Shown: in pieces, positions 13,834 to 22,982 of the stretch | Position numbering within the stretch: position 1 is the stretch's first letter | How the letters are laid out: the number at the start of each line of letters is the position of its first letter | Translations under genes and position numbers: made by a program | Notes under the pieces: generated by a model | What the model was told of the DNA's origin: nothing | The model's input: only the letters and a program-made list of their open reading frames with translations | Databases searched by the model: none | NCBI GenBank assembly: GCA_019414515.1 | Contig: DXLX01000039.1 | Span: 1 to 31,369 of the forward strand | Reading direction: 5' to 3' | DNA from: Collinsella sp. | GTDB lineage: Bacteria > Actinomycetota > Coriobacteriia > Coriobacteriales > Coriobacteriaceae | DNA length: 31,369 bases

Positions 13834-15844
13834 CATGACGCTGTTTATCGCATCGCTTGCCGTCTCGTGCATCGGTGCGCTCGCCTCGGTTCTGCTGATC
13901 AAGGCCGATAACGTCGCCAAGACCGCCGGCTGCCTAATCGGCGCCGTCGCCGCGGTGCTTTCGTTTGTGGCCGGTATCCAGGCCGTGCTGGGCGATGTCA
14001 CGTCGGTCGACACCATCGTGTTCTTCCCGTTTGCCCATTTCCAGCTGCTGCTCAACCAGCTGTCCGGCCTGTTCGTGGCGCTCATCTCGGTGCTCGCGTT
14101 TGCCGGCTCGATCTACGGTCTCAACTACTTTGATGAGTACCCGGGCAAAAAGGGCCGCGCCGGCTTCTTCTTTAACACCTTTGTGGCGTCCATGATGCTC
14201 GTCATCACCGCCGACAACGTGTTTTGGTTCCTGGTCGCCTTTGAGCTCATGTCGCTGACCTCGTACTTCCTGGTCGTGATCGAGGAGAACGAGAACTCCA
14301 TCCATGGCGGTTGGCTCTACTTTGTGATCGCGCACGTGGGCTTTGTGCTCATCATGGCGAGCTTCCTCACCATGACCAACTTCGCCGGTGGCTCGTTTGC
14401 CTTTGCGGATTTCCGCGCTACGCAGTTTAGCCCCGCGGTCGCATCCGTGTGCTTTGTGCTCGCCTTCTTTGGCTTTGGCGCCAAGGCCGGTATCATCCCG
14501 CTGCACGGCTGGCTGCCCAAGGCGCATCCCGAGGCGCCGTCCAACGTGTCGGCCCTCATGTCCGGCGGCATGATCAAGATCGGTATCTTCGGCATCCTCA
14601 AGGTGGGCCTCGACCTGCTCTCCGCCTCGGGCGTTCAGGTCTGGTGGGGCCTTATGGTCATGGTCTTCGGTGCGATCTCGTCGGTCCTCGGCGTGGCCTT
14701 CGCCCTGCAGGAGCATGACATCAAGCGCCTGCTGGCCTATCACTCCGTCGAGAACATCGGCATCATTCTGCTCGGCGTCGGCGCCTCCATGGCCGCCATG
14801 GCGCTCAACTCTGTCGGCATCGCCGTCCTGGCTCTGATGGCCGCCCTCTACCACACGTTTAACCACGCGATGTTTAAGGGCGAGCTGTTCTTGGGCGCCG
14901 GTGCGCTGCTGTACTCCACGGGTACGCGCAATATGGAGAAGATGGGCGGTCTGTTCCGTCGTATGCCGGCTACGGCCATCTGCTTCCTTATTGGCGCGCT
15001 TGCCATCTCGGCCATCCCGCCCTTCAACGGCTTTGTGTCCGAGTGGTTTACCTACCAGTCGCTCTTTAACGCTGCCATGCAGGGCGACAAGGCCGTCATG
15101 ATCGTGGCCGTGTTCGCTGCCGTCGCGCTTGCCATTACCGGCGCGCTGGCTGTCACATGCTTCGTCAAGGCCTATGGCGTCTCCTTTGCCTCCGCGCCCC
15201 GCTCCGAGGCCGCGGCCAATGCCAAGGAGGTTCCCGCCCCCATGGTGTTTGCGCAGGGCCTGCTCGCGGCCATCTGCGTCGTGCTGGGCATTGGCGCTCC
15301 CGTGATCGCGCCCGTGCTGGTCGATGTCGCTGCGTCCGTGCTGCATCCGTACGGTGGCGTGTTTGCCGCCGAGGGCATGGAGCTCATGAACCAGTACTCC
15401 GGCGCTGCCACCTCCACGCCCGCGATCGCTATTGCGCTCGTGGTGCTCGTCGGCCTTGCCTGCGGTTATCGCAAGCTCAAGACCGTCGGCAAGGTGCAGA
15501 AGTCCCAGCCGTGGGCATGCGGCTATGCTCCCAACGAGCATATGCCCGTCGTGGCCACGACCTTTGCCTCCGAGGTGTCCTGGTTTATGCAGCCGCTCTA
15601 CACGCTGCGCGACCGCTGCACGGCCGTCTGCTGGTCCATCGCGCACTTCTTCCAGAAGCTCACCGGTGTGGCCGAGGCTGTGGAGCCCGTACCCGACAAG
15701 GTTCTCGTCGATGCCCCGCATAAGGGTGTCGAGAAGCTCGCCGACCTCGCGACTAAGCTCGAGGGCGGCAACTACAGCATCTATATCTGCTACATCGTCG
15801 CGGCACTCGTGGTGTTCCTCGTGCTCGCCGTGCAAATGGGTTAA
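13826..15844 (+). CDS. hyfB: Hydrogenase-4 membrane subunit HyfB (antiporter-like)
   Basis: A 672-residue polytopic protein of the NuoL/Mrp antiporter superfamily, the length of HyfB. The ion-channel residues are visible: Glu in 'FWFLVAFELMSLTSYFL', and Lys/His in 'FGAKAGIIPLHGWLPKAHPEAPSNVSALMSGGMIK'; the third block 'LLAYHSVENIGIILLG...YHTFNHAMFKGELFLGAGA' follows. HyfB anchors the membrane arm of formate hydrogenlyase-2 and may translocate protons or Na+. ATG 13826 follows AAGGGAG and overlaps the hyfA stop. Confidence 0.95.
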   Translation: MDSMTLFIASLAVSCIGALASVLLIKADNVAKTAGCLIGAVAAVLSFVAGIQAVLGDVTSVDTIVFFPFAHFQLLLNQLSGLFVALISVLAFAGSIYGLNYFDEYPGKKGRAGFFFNTFVASMMLVITADNVFWFLVAFELMSLTSYFLVVIEENENSIHGGWLYFVIAHVGFVLIMASFLTMTNFAGGSFAFADFRATQFSPAVASVCFVLAFFGFGAKAGIIPLHGWLPKAHPEAPSNVSALMSGGMIKIGIFGILKVGLDLLSASGVQVWWGLMVMVFGAISSVLGVAFALQEHDIKRLLAYHSVENIGIILLGVGASMAAMALNSVGIAVLALMAALYHTFNHAMFKGELFLGAGALLYSTGTRNMEKMGGLFRRMPATAICFLIGALAISAIPPFNGFVSEWFTYQSLFNAAMQGDKAVMIVAVFAAVALAITGALAVTCFVKAYGVSFASAPRSEAAANAKEVPAPMVFAQGLLAAICVVLGIGAPVIAPVLVDVAASVLHPYGGVFAAEGMELMNQYSGAATSTPAIAIALVVLVGLACGYRKLKTVGKVQKSQPWACGYAPNEHMPVVATTFASEVSWFMQPLYTLRDRCTAVCWSIAHFFQKLTGVAEAVEPVPDKVLVDAPHKGVEKLADLATKLEGGNYSIYICYIVAALVVFLVLAVQMG

Positions 15845-15856
15845 GGAGGGGAGAGC

Positions 15857-16783
15857 ATGAACAACATCGTACTTGCCGTTCTGCAGGGCGTGGTCGTTAT
15901 GGCCGTCGCGCCGTTCTTCTCCGGTCTCGGCCGCGTGATCCGCGCCAAGATGCACAACCGTCGCGGCCCCAGCATCATGCAGGACTACCGCGACCTGGCC
16001 AAGCTCTTTGCGCGCCCCGAGTCCCAGAGCGAGGATGCGAGCTTTGCGCTGCGCATCATGCCGCCGCTGTTCTTCGCCGTCGCCTTTATGCTCGCGATGG
16101 GTCTGCCGCTCTTTACGGCACAAAGCCCCATCCCGGTCTTTGGTGACGCCATCACCATCATGTATAGCCTGGCGCTCGCCCGCTTCTTCTTCGCCCTCTG
16201 CGGTGTGGATTCGTCCAACGCCTACGCCGGTATCGGCGGCGTCCGCGAGCTGCTCATGAGCGTGCTCATCGAGCCGTCCATGCTGCTGGCGCTGTTTGCC
16301 GCCGCCCTGGTGTGCGGCTCCACCGACATCGCCACCATGGGCCAGCACATCATGACGGGCGCCATCGACGCGCCGGTCGCTGTGATCCTCGCCGGCATCG
16401 CCTTTGCGATTGCCTGCTACATGGAACTCGGCAAGCTGCCGTTTGATCAGGCCGAGGCCGAGCAGGAGCTCCAGGAAGGTCCGCTCGCTGAGCTTTCCGG
16501 CCCGTCGCTTGCGATGGCCAAGCTCGCCATGTCCATGAAGCAGGTCCTGGTCGTCGCCTGGTTCTGCGCGATCTTCGTCCCCTGGGGCGAGCCCGCGGCC
16601 GTGGGTATCGCGGCCGTTCTGGGCGCGGTCATCTTCCTTGTTAAGTGCCTGATCGACTTTGTCGTATGCGGCGTGATCGAGAACTCCTGCTCGCGCTCGC
16701 GTTTTAAGGTGCTTGGCAATCAGACCTGGGCCGTCGTGGGCATCGCCGTTCTGGCGTTTGTCTTCGTGGTCGTCGGCGTGTAG
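15857..16783 (+). CDS. hyfC: Hydrogenase-4 membrane subunit HyfC (NuoH-like)
   Basis: A 308-residue integral membrane protein of the HycD/HyfC/NuoH family that connects the membrane arm to the catalytic domain. Signatures: 'GLGRVIRAKMHNRRGPSIMQDYRDLAKLF' near the N terminus and the cytoplasmic-loop block 'ELGKLPFDQAEAEQELQEG...LSGPSLAMAKL' (residues about 190-215), which faces the hydrogenase. Length is normal (HyfC about 315). AAGGAGGGGAG directly precedes ATG 15857. Confidence 0.95.
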   Translation: MNNIVLAVLQGVVVMAVAPFFSGLGRVIRAKMHNRRGPSIMQDYRDLAKLFARPESQSEDASFALRIMPPLFFAVAFMLAMGLPLFTAQSPIPVFGDAITIMYSLALARFFFALCGVDSSNAYAGIGGVRELLMSVLIEPSMLLALFAAALVCGSTDIATMGQHIMTGAIDAPVAVILAGIAFAIACYMELGKLPFDQAEAEQELQEGPLAELSGPSLAMAKLAMSMKQVLVVAWFCAIFVPWGEPAAVGIAAVLGAVIFLVKCLIDFVVCGVIENSCSRSRFKVLGNQTWAVVGIAVLAFVFVVVGV

Positions 16784-16798
16784 GAGAAGGGAGAAACA

Positions 16799-18256
16799 AT
16801 GTCATTTGCAGTCAGTCTGTCCCTTCTCGGCTTGGTCGCTATCGCGGCCCCGATGGTGGCCTCGGTGCTCGTCGCCCTGTTCCCCCGTCCGTACGCCAAG
16901 TGGTTCAGCGTTTTGGGTGCCGCCGTCTCGACGGTCTGCACCATCGCCCTCGCCGCGAATTTCGCTGGCGCCGGCATGCCCGACACGCAGGTCCCCCTGA
17001 TCTCGTTTGGGCAGACCCTCGTCATGGGATTCACCTTCGATCGCATGAGCACGCTGCTCGCGCCCGCCTTTGTGGGTATCGGCCTGCTTGTCGTGATCTA
17101 TTCGATTCCCTATATGAGCGAGAATAACCGTGAGCATCCCGACGCACCGCGTCGTCGCTTCTACGCGTACCTCGCGACCTTCATCGGCGCCATGGCCGGT
17201 CTTGTGTACAGCTCGACCCTTTTGGGCCAGCTCGTGTTCTTTGAGATCACGGGTGCGTGCTCTTGGGGCCTCATTAGCTACTACATGACGCCTACGGCCA
17301 AGAAGGCCGGCATGAAGGCTCTGATCATTACGCATATCGGTGCGCTTGGCCTGTATCTGGGCGCCGCCATCGTGTTTGCCCATACCGGTACCTTCGCCAT
17401 TACCGCGATTGCCGGCCTCGACGCCAAGCTCAAGGCTATCGTTCTTTTGCTCGTGCTGTTTGCGGCCTGGGCCAAGTCCGCACAGGTTCCCATGTACATG
17501 TGGCTGCCTTCGGCCATGGAGGCGCCGACGCCTGTTTCGGCCTACCTGCATGGCGCCTCGATGGTTAAGGTCGGCGTGTGCGTGTTCGCGCGTGCACTCG
17601 TCTCTGCCGGCGAGATCCCCGAGATCGTGGGTTGGGTCGCCATTATCGACGCCATGGTCACCATGCTCTTTGGCTTCCTTATGTACCTGCCGCAAAAGGA
17701 CATGAAGCGTCTGCTGGCCTTTTCCACGATCGCCCAGCTCTCCTATGTGTTCTTTGGTCTGGGCCTTTCGGTCTTTGGCAGCCAGCTGGCCTTCGATGGC
17801 GCCGTCTGCCACATCTTTAACCACGCTTTCGCCAAGACGCTGTTCTTCCTGATCGCCGGTTCGTTCTCCTTTACGCTCGGCACGCGTATGCTGCCCAAGC
17901 TTCGCGGCATCGTAAAGAAGTACCCGATCTCGGGCGTGGGCTTCGGTGTCGCCGCGCTCGCTATTGCCGGCGTGCCGCCCATGAACACGTTCTTCTCGAA
18001 GTTCCAGATTATCGCCGGCGGCTTCTCTGTGGGTGCCGGCAACGTCGCGATCCTGGTGCTCGTGTGCATCATGGTCGCCGAGACCGTCGCCACCTTCGCC
18101 TGGTTCCTCAAGTGGATGGGCTATTGCCTGCCCGGCGAGCCGAGCGACGAGGTCGCTGCGGGAGCCCCGCTTCCCCGCGCGATGGCGTTCGTGTTCATCG
18201 TGCTCATCATCATGGTCATCGTCAGCGGCCCGCTTTCGGCCAGCTGGATCGGTTAG
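16799..18256 (+). CDS. hyfD: Hydrogenase-4 membrane subunit HyfD (antiporter-like)
   Basis: A 485-residue NuoL/M/N-type subunit, close to HyfD of E. coli (about 479). The conserved Glu lies in 'QLVFFEITGACSWGLISYY', the Lys in 'AAWAKSAQVPMYMWLPSAMEAPTPVSAYLHGASMVKVGV', and the third segment in 'DMKRLLAFSTIAQLSYV...HIFNHAFAKTLFFLIAG'. HyfD distinguishes hydrogenase-4 from the shorter hydrogenase-3 (Hyc) complex, which lacks it, so this is an Hyf-type enzyme with extra ion-translocating modules. It starts 15 nt after hyfC. Confidence 0.94.
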   Translation: MSFAVSLSLLGLVAIAAPMVASVLVALFPRPYAKWFSVLGAAVSTVCTIALAANFAGAGMPDTQVPLISFGQTLVMGFTFDRMSTLLAPAFVGIGLLVVIYSIPYMSENNREHPDAPRRRFYAYLATFIGAMAGLVYSSTLLGQLVFFEITGACSWGLISYYMTPTAKKAGMKALIITHIGALGLYLGAAIVFAHTGTFAITAIAGLDAKLKAIVLLLVLFAAWAKSAQVPMYMWLPSAMEAPTPVSAYLHGASMVKVGVCVFARALVSAGEIPEIVGWVAIIDAMVTMLFGFLMYLPQKDMKRLLAFSTIAQLSYVFFGLGLSVFGSQLAFDGAVCHIFNHAFAKTLFFLIAGSFSFTLGTRMLPKLRGIVKKYPISGVGFGVAALAIAGVPPMNTFFSKFQIIAGGFSVGAGNVAILVLVCIMVAETVATFAWFLKWMGYCLPGEPSDEVAAGAPLPRAMAFVFIVLIIMVIVSGPLSASWIG

Positions 18257-18269
18257 GAGGTAGAACGAC

Positions 18270-18923
18270 ATGGGTTATTCGATCGTCAACATCCTTGGCG
18301 GCCTTCTGATCGTCACGTCCACCATGGTGGTCGTCTCCAAGAACATCAAGCACGCCATTCGCTGGTATGCGGTGCAGTCGCTGGTGCTCGTGGGACTGCT
18401 CGCTACGCTCGGTGCTACTACCGGTGCGCAGGAGCTGCTTATGTGGGCCGGATCTGCCTTTATCACTAAGGTCGTCCTGGTCCCTTACATCCTCAACCGC
18501 GCATACAAGAAGATGGGCGAGCCGAGCGACGCATCGCTCAAGGCCGGCCTTAAGCCCGCGTGGGCCATCTGCATCATCGCCGTCGAGGTCGCGATCTGCT
18601 TTGCCGTTGTGACGCAGATCAGCCTGCCCACGGCCGAGGTCGCAACGCCTGCGCTCGCTATTAGCTTCGCTCACTTCTTCGTGGGCCTCACCTGCATCAT
18701 CTCGCAGCGCAACATCATGAAGCAGATCTTTGGATACTGCCTTATGGAAAACGGCAGCCACGTGACGCTCGCGCTTTTGGCCCCCACCGCTCCCGAGATC
18801 ATCGAGATCGGTATCGCCACCGACGCCATCTTTGCCGTCATCATCATGTCCATCGTCGTGCGTCGCATTTGGGACGACTCCCACTCGCTCGATGCGCGCG
18901 ACCTGTCCGAGCTGAGGGGGTAG
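18270..18923 (+). CDS. hyfE: Hydrogenase-4 membrane subunit HyfE (NuoK-like)
   Basis: A 217-residue membrane protein, almost the exact HyfE length (216). About six hydrophobic segments; the NuoK-like core is 'GLTCIISQRNIMKQIFGYCLMENGSHVTLALL', with the buried Glu in 'LMENG', followed by 'EIIEIGIATDAIFAVIIMSIVVRRIWDD'. In the complex it would sit between the antiporter-like subunits. AGGAGGT at 18256-18262 precedes the start. Confidence 0.93.
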   Translation: MGYSIVNILGGLLIVTSTMVVVSKNIKHAIRWYAVQSLVLVGLLATLGATTGAQELLMWAGSAFITKVVLVPYILNRAYKKMGEPSDASLKAGLKPAWAICIIAVEVAICFAVVTQISLPTAEVATPALAISFAHFFVGLTCIISQRNIMKQIFGYCLMENGSHVTLALLAPTAPEIIEIGIATDAIFAVIIMSIVVRRIWDDSHSLDARDLSELRG

Positions 18924-18926
18924 TCC

Positions 18927-20486
18927 ATGGAAACGTTGATTCTCGCCCTGCTCGCGACTCCTTTGGTGTTCTCGCTGGTCATGGCGTTTTTGCCCAAGAA
19001 CACGTCCTATAACGTGTTTGCCGGTCTCAACCTGGTCTCCGTCGCAGCCGTCCTGGTGCTGTCGATTATGACGGCCGGCGACGTCCTTATGAGCGGCGAA
19101 ACCGCGAGCGCTCTTGGCCTGTGGTTCCACCTCGATTCGCTGGGCGCCATCTTTGTGCTGCTCATCGGCTTTATCGGTTTTCTTACGGGGCTGTTCTCGC
19201 TGCCCTATGTAAAGGCCGATATCGAGGAGGGCTCCATGCCCGCCGAGCGCGCCAAGCAGTATTTTGCGCTGTTTAGCCTGTTTGTGTTCACCATGCTGCT
19301 CGCGTGCCTGTCCAACAACATGATCCTCACGTGGGCCGCCGTGGAGGCAACCACGCTTTCCACTGTGTTCCTGGTGGGTATCTACAAGAACAAGACGGCC
19401 CTCGAGGCTTCTTGGAAGTATGCGATGGTCTGTACCGCCGGCGTGGCATTTGGCCTGTTCGGTACGCTGCTGATCTACGCCAACGCCGCCGACGTGATTC
19501 CCAACGCCCACGAGGCCGCATTCCTGTCGTGCGTGCTGCCGTATGCCGACCAGTTCGACCCGACGCTCATGCGCCTCGCCTTTGCGTTTATCGTGATCGG
19601 CTTTGGCACCAAGGCTGGCCTGTTCCCCATGCACACTTGGCTGCCCGATGCCCACTCTCAGGCTCCGAGTCCTGTCTCGGCCCTGCTCTCGGGTGTTCTG
19701 CTTAAGTGTGCCATGCTTGTGATCATGCGCTTCTACGGCTTTACCATCCAGGCCGTGGGTGCCGAGTATCCGCAACTTCTGCTGTTGATCGTCGGCACGC
19801 TGTCCATTTTGGTGGCGGCACTCTCGATGTTTCGCCAGGACGACCTCAAGCGCCGCTTTGCGTACTCGTCTGTGGAGAACGTGGGCGTTATCGCCCTGTG
19901 CCTGGGTATCGGTGGCCCGCTGGGTATCGCCGCGGCCCTGCTGCACTGCGTGTTCCACGGCTTTACCAAGACGCTTGCCTTCTGCGTGTCCGGCAACATC
20001 CAGCACGCCTTTGGCACGCGTAGCCTGGCCAAGATCCAGGGCGTCGTCGAGGTTGCGCCCGCAACCGCCGCGCTCGCCATCCTGGCGCTGCTCGGCCTTG
20101 CCGCCTTCCCGCCCTTTGGCATGTTCATCTCTGAGTTCCTGACTTTTGTCGCCGGTGTTACCGCCGGTCCCATGTGGCTGGTCGTCGTGGTCGCCCTCGG
20201 TCTTACCGTGGCCATCTCCGCGCTCACCCGTATCGCACTCAAGTCGGTATTCGGCCATGCGCCCCAGGGCATGGGCAAGCATGAGGCCCCGGCGCTCATG
20301 CTTATCCCCGAAATCATCCTGGCTGTCATGATCTTGTGGTTTGGCATTGCCACCCCGCTGCCCCTCGTGCACGGTGTGGAGACCGCTACCGGCATCGTGC
20401 TCGAGCAGAGCACCGAGGAACTTCACGCGACGCCGATGTACCGCGCTGTGTTCGGTACCGAGACCGCTCAGAGCGAGGTGGAGTAA
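18927..20486 (+). CDS. hyfF: Hydrogenase-4 membrane subunit HyfF (antiporter-like)
   Basis: A 519-residue NuoL/M/N-type subunit similar in length to HyfF (526). Channel motifs: 'LTWAAVEATTLSTVFLVG' (Glu), 'FGTKAGLFPMHTWLPDAHSQAPSPVSALLSGVLLKCAML' (Lys/His) and 'DDLKRRFAYSSVENVGVIALCLG...LHCVFHGFTKTLAFCVSGN'. With HyfB and HyfD it makes three antiporter-like modules, an argument for energy conservation by this complex. It begins 3 nt after hyfE. Confidence 0.94.
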   Translation: METLILALLATPLVFSLVMAFLPKNTSYNVFAGLNLVSVAAVLVLSIMTAGDVLMSGETASALGLWFHLDSLGAIFVLLIGFIGFLTGLFSLPYVKADIEEGSMPAERAKQYFALFSLFVFTMLLACLSNNMILTWAAVEATTLSTVFLVGIYKNKTALEASWKYAMVCTAGVAFGLFGTLLIYANAADVIPNAHEAAFLSCVLPYADQFDPTLMRLAFAFIVIGFGTKAGLFPMHTWLPDAHSQAPSPVSALLSGVLLKCAMLVIMRFYGFTIQAVGAEYPQLLLLIVGTLSILVAALSMFRQDDLKRRFAYSSVENVGVIALCLGIGGPLGIAAALLHCVFHGFTKTLAFCVSGNIQHAFGTRSLAKIQGVVEVAPATAALAILALLGLAAFPPFGMFISEFLTFVAGVTAGPMWLVVVVALGLTVAISALTRIALKSVFGHAPQGMGKHEAPALMLIPEIILAVMILWFGIATPLPLVHGVETATGIVLEQSTEELHATPMYRAVFGTETAQSEVE

Positions 20487-20489
20487 CGA

Positions 20490-22262
20490 ATGATTGAAAC
20501 TGAGAACAAGGTGTATGCCCGTCGCTGCGAGAGCCATGTCGAGGCCCTGCGCCGCGCCGTTCCGGGCTGCATCGAGAAGGTTGAGTGGCAGTGCGAGGAC
20601 CAGCTGACGATCACCGTCAAGCAGGACAAGCTGCCCGAGGCCGTCCACTACCTGTACTACGAGCGCTACGGCTGGATTCCCGTGATTGTCGGCAACGACG
20701 AGCGCTCCCTGTGCGGCCGTTACGCCGTGTACTACGTCATCTCCATGGAGGGGGAGGACCCCGGCTGGGTTACCGTGCGTGCCGAGGTCGACCCCGCTAA
20801 GATGACGTTCCCGTCCGTGACGCCGTTCGTCCCCGCCTGCGTGTGGGGCGAGCGCGAGCTGCGCGATATGTTCGGCCTGATTCCCGAGGGTTTGCCCGAC
20901 CGTCGCCGCCTGGTGCTTCCCGATGACTGGCCCAGTGGCCTGTACCCGCTGCGCAAGGACTCCATGGACTACCGCTTCCGTCCCGCTCCCGCGAGCGACA
21001 TGGAAAACTATGAGTTCTTGGCCGACACCAAGGGCAAGGAGACCACGCTCGTCCCCATGGGCCCGCTGCACATTACCTCCGACGAGCCCGGCCACTTCCG
21101 CCTGTTTGTCGAGGGCGAGACGATCGTCGATGCCGACTACCGTCTGTTCTACGTGCACCGCGGCATGGAGAAGGTCGCCGAGACGCGCCTGAACTATGAC
21201 GCCGTCACGTTCCTCGCCGACCGCATCTGCGGCATCTGCGGCTGCGCCCACTCGGTGGCCTATGCCGAGGCCGTCGAGCGCGCCCAGGGCATTCATGTCC
21301 CGCCGCGCGCCCAGTACATCCGCGCCATCATGCTCGAGGTTGAGCGCCTGCACTCGCATCTGCTCAACATTGGCCTGGCGTCGCACTACACGGGCTTCGA
21401 CTCCGGCTTCCAGCAGTTCTTCCGCGTCCGCGAGAAGTCCATGGACCTGGCCGAGAAGCTCTCCGGTCACCGCAAGACCTACGGCCTCAACGTGATTGGC
21501 GGCGTGCGTCGCGACATTTTGGCTGAGCAGAAGCTCTCCACGCTCACGACCATCCACCAGCTGCGCTCCGAGGTTCAGGAGCTCGTCGACGTGCTGCTCT
21601 CCACGCCCAACTTTATTGAGCGTACGAGCGGTATCGGCATCTTGGACCGCAAGATTGCACGCGACTTCTCGCCGGTCGGCCCGCTCATGCGTGGCTCGGG
21701 CTATGCCCGCGACGTGCGCTTTGACCATCCCTTCGACGGCTACGCCGATCCGGACGTCCAAAAGATGCACGCCGCCACGGCCGACACCTGCGACGCCTTC
21801 GGCCGTACCGCCGTCCGCATCCAGGAGGTCTACGATTCGATCGACATGATCGAGACCATGCTCGAGAACTGCCCGTCGGGCCCCATCCTCACCACGGATT
21901 GGGAGTACACCCCGCACAAGTACGCCATCGGCGCCACCGAGGCGCCGCGCGGCGAGGACGTGCACTGGGCCATGCTCGGCAATAACCAGAAGTGCTACCG
22001 CTGGCGCGCCAAGGCCGCCACGTACAGCAACTGGCCGGTCCTGCGCTACATGTTCCGCGGCAACACCGTGGGCGACGCGGCGCTGATCGTCGGCTCGCTC
22101 GACCCGTGCTACTCCTGCACCGATCGCGTGACGGTGACCGATGTCGCCGCCAAGCGCGACCACGTGCTCGACAAGGAGCAGTTCGAGAACGTCTGGCGCG
22201 ACAAGTCGCCGCTTGCGGGCGAGGGCACCTTGGCCGCTCCGCTCGATGAGGAGGCGCTCTAA
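20490..22262 (+). CDS. hyfG: NiFe hydrogenase-4 large subunit HyfG
   Basis: A 590-residue fusion of a NuoC-like N-terminal domain (about residues 1-165, ending with 'WGERELRDMFGLIPEGLPDRRRLVLPDDWP') and a NuoD/NiFe large-subunit domain. The active-site Cys pairs are C247 and C250 in 'RICGICGCAH', and C540 and C543 in 'DPCYSCTDR'. Unlike NuoD it keeps all four Ni ligands, so it is a real hydrogenase. A 44-residue tail follows Arg546 and should be removed by the HycI-type endopeptidase encoded downstream; HycE is cut at the equivalent Arg. E. coli HyfG is about 555 residues, so the protein is slightly long. Confidence 0.96.
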   Translation: MIETENKVYARRCESHVEALRRAVPGCIEKVEWQCEDQLTITVKQDKLPEAVHYLYYERYGWIPVIVGNDERSLCGRYAVYYVISMEGEDPGWVTVRAEVDPAKMTFPSVTPFVPACVWGERELRDMFGLIPEGLPDRRRLVLPDDWPSGLYPLRKDSMDYRFRPAPASDMENYEFLADTKGKETTLVPMGPLHITSDEPGHFRLFVEGETIVDADYRLFYVHRGMEKVAETRLNYDAVTFLADRICGICGCAHSVAYAEAVERAQGIHVPPRAQYIRAIMLEVERLHSHLLNIGLASHYTGFDSGFQQFFRVREKSMDLAEKLSGHRKTYGLNVIGGVRRDILAEQKLSTLTTIHQLRSEVQELVDVLLSTPNFIERTSGIGILDRKIARDFSPVGPLMRGSGYARDVRFDHPFDGYADPDVQKMHAATADTCDAFGRTAVRIQEVYDSIDMIETMLENCPSGPILTTDWEYTPHKYAIGATEAPRGEDVHWAMLGNNQKCYRWRAKAATYSNWPVLRYMFRGNTVGDAALIVGSLDPCYSCTDRVTVTDVAAKRDHVLDKEQFENVWRDKSPLAGEGTLAAPLDEEAL

Positions 22263-22263
22263 T

Positions 22264-22980
22264 ATGCTGAAGCTTTGGAAGGTTAACGCCAAGGCCGGCG
22301 ACGCGACGGTCAAGTACCCGTTTGCGCCGTTCCCCACCAATAAGGACATGCGCGGCAAGCCCGAGCACAATGCCGAGCTCTGCATCGCCTGCGGTGCCTG
22401 CGGCGTGGCGTGCCCGGCCGATGCCATTCGCATGGACACCGACCTTGCGGCCGATACCATTACCTGGTCGATCGACTACGGCCGCTGCATCTTTTGCGGC
22501 CGCTGCGAGGAAGCCTGCCCCATGGAGGCCATCAAGCTCACCGAGGAGTTTGAGCTTGCCGTCATGAGCAAGGACGACCTCACCAGCAAGAGCGTCTATA
22601 CGCTCGAGCACTGCTCGCGCTGCGGCAAGCCGTTTGCCCCGCACAAGGAGATCGACTACGCAAAGCGCCTGCTGCAAAAGGCCGGCGGCATGGAGGCCGA
22701 GCAGGCTGCCCGTACCGTCGGTATGTGCCAGGAGTGCAAGCGCGAGCTCGACGCCCTGCGCGCCGCCTCGGCCGTAAAGACCGGCAACGCTGCCGGCATG
22801 GCTGCCAACGAGACGCTTGCGTCCGGTGAGCCCCAGGGCCCCGGCATGGAGTATCTGGGCGGCCACGGCGTGAACCCGGAGTATATCGACCGCGAGCTCA
22901 ACCCCGATGCGCCCGAGATTCCCGCCGGTCCGGCGCCGGTCGAGGGCATCATCATGGATTTTGAAACGAAGGAGGAGTAA
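22264..22980 (+). CDS. hyfH: Hydrogenase-4 iron-sulfur subunit HyfH (HycF/NuoI-like)
   Basis: A 238-residue 2x[4Fe-4S] subunit. Ferredoxin motifs: 'LCIACGACGVACPADAI' and 'RCIFCGRCEEACPMEAI'. The HycF-type Cys pairs 'CSRCGKPFAPHKEIDYAKRLL' and 'CQECK' come next and may bind metal. The first 165 residues match HycF/HyfH (about 180 residues); the following 70 residues, rich in Gly, Ala and Pro and acidic at the end, are an extension of unknown role. The start at 22264 is right after the hyfG stop, with GAGGAGG at 22247-22253; upstream in-frame codons lie inside hyfG. Confidence 0.93.
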   Translation: MLKLWKVNAKAGDATVKYPFAPFPTNKDMRGKPEHNAELCIACGACGVACPADAIRMDTDLAADTITWSIDYGRCIFCGRCEEACPMEAIKLTEEFELAVMSKDDLTSKSVYTLEHCSRCGKPFAPHKEIDYAKRLLQKAGGMEAEQAARTVGMCQECKRELDALRAASAVKTGNAAGMAANETLASGEPQGPGMEYLGGHGVNPEYIDRELNPDAPEIPAGPAPVEGIIMDFETKEE

Positions 22981-22982
22981 CC

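Noticed and set aside
18222..22460. Very long minus-strand ORF (1412 codons), and similar ones opposite 11386-13128 and 13934-16348
   Set aside because: Antisense shadows of fdhF and hyfB-hyfG caused by high GC at third positions; His/Arg/Gly-rich with no domain pattern.
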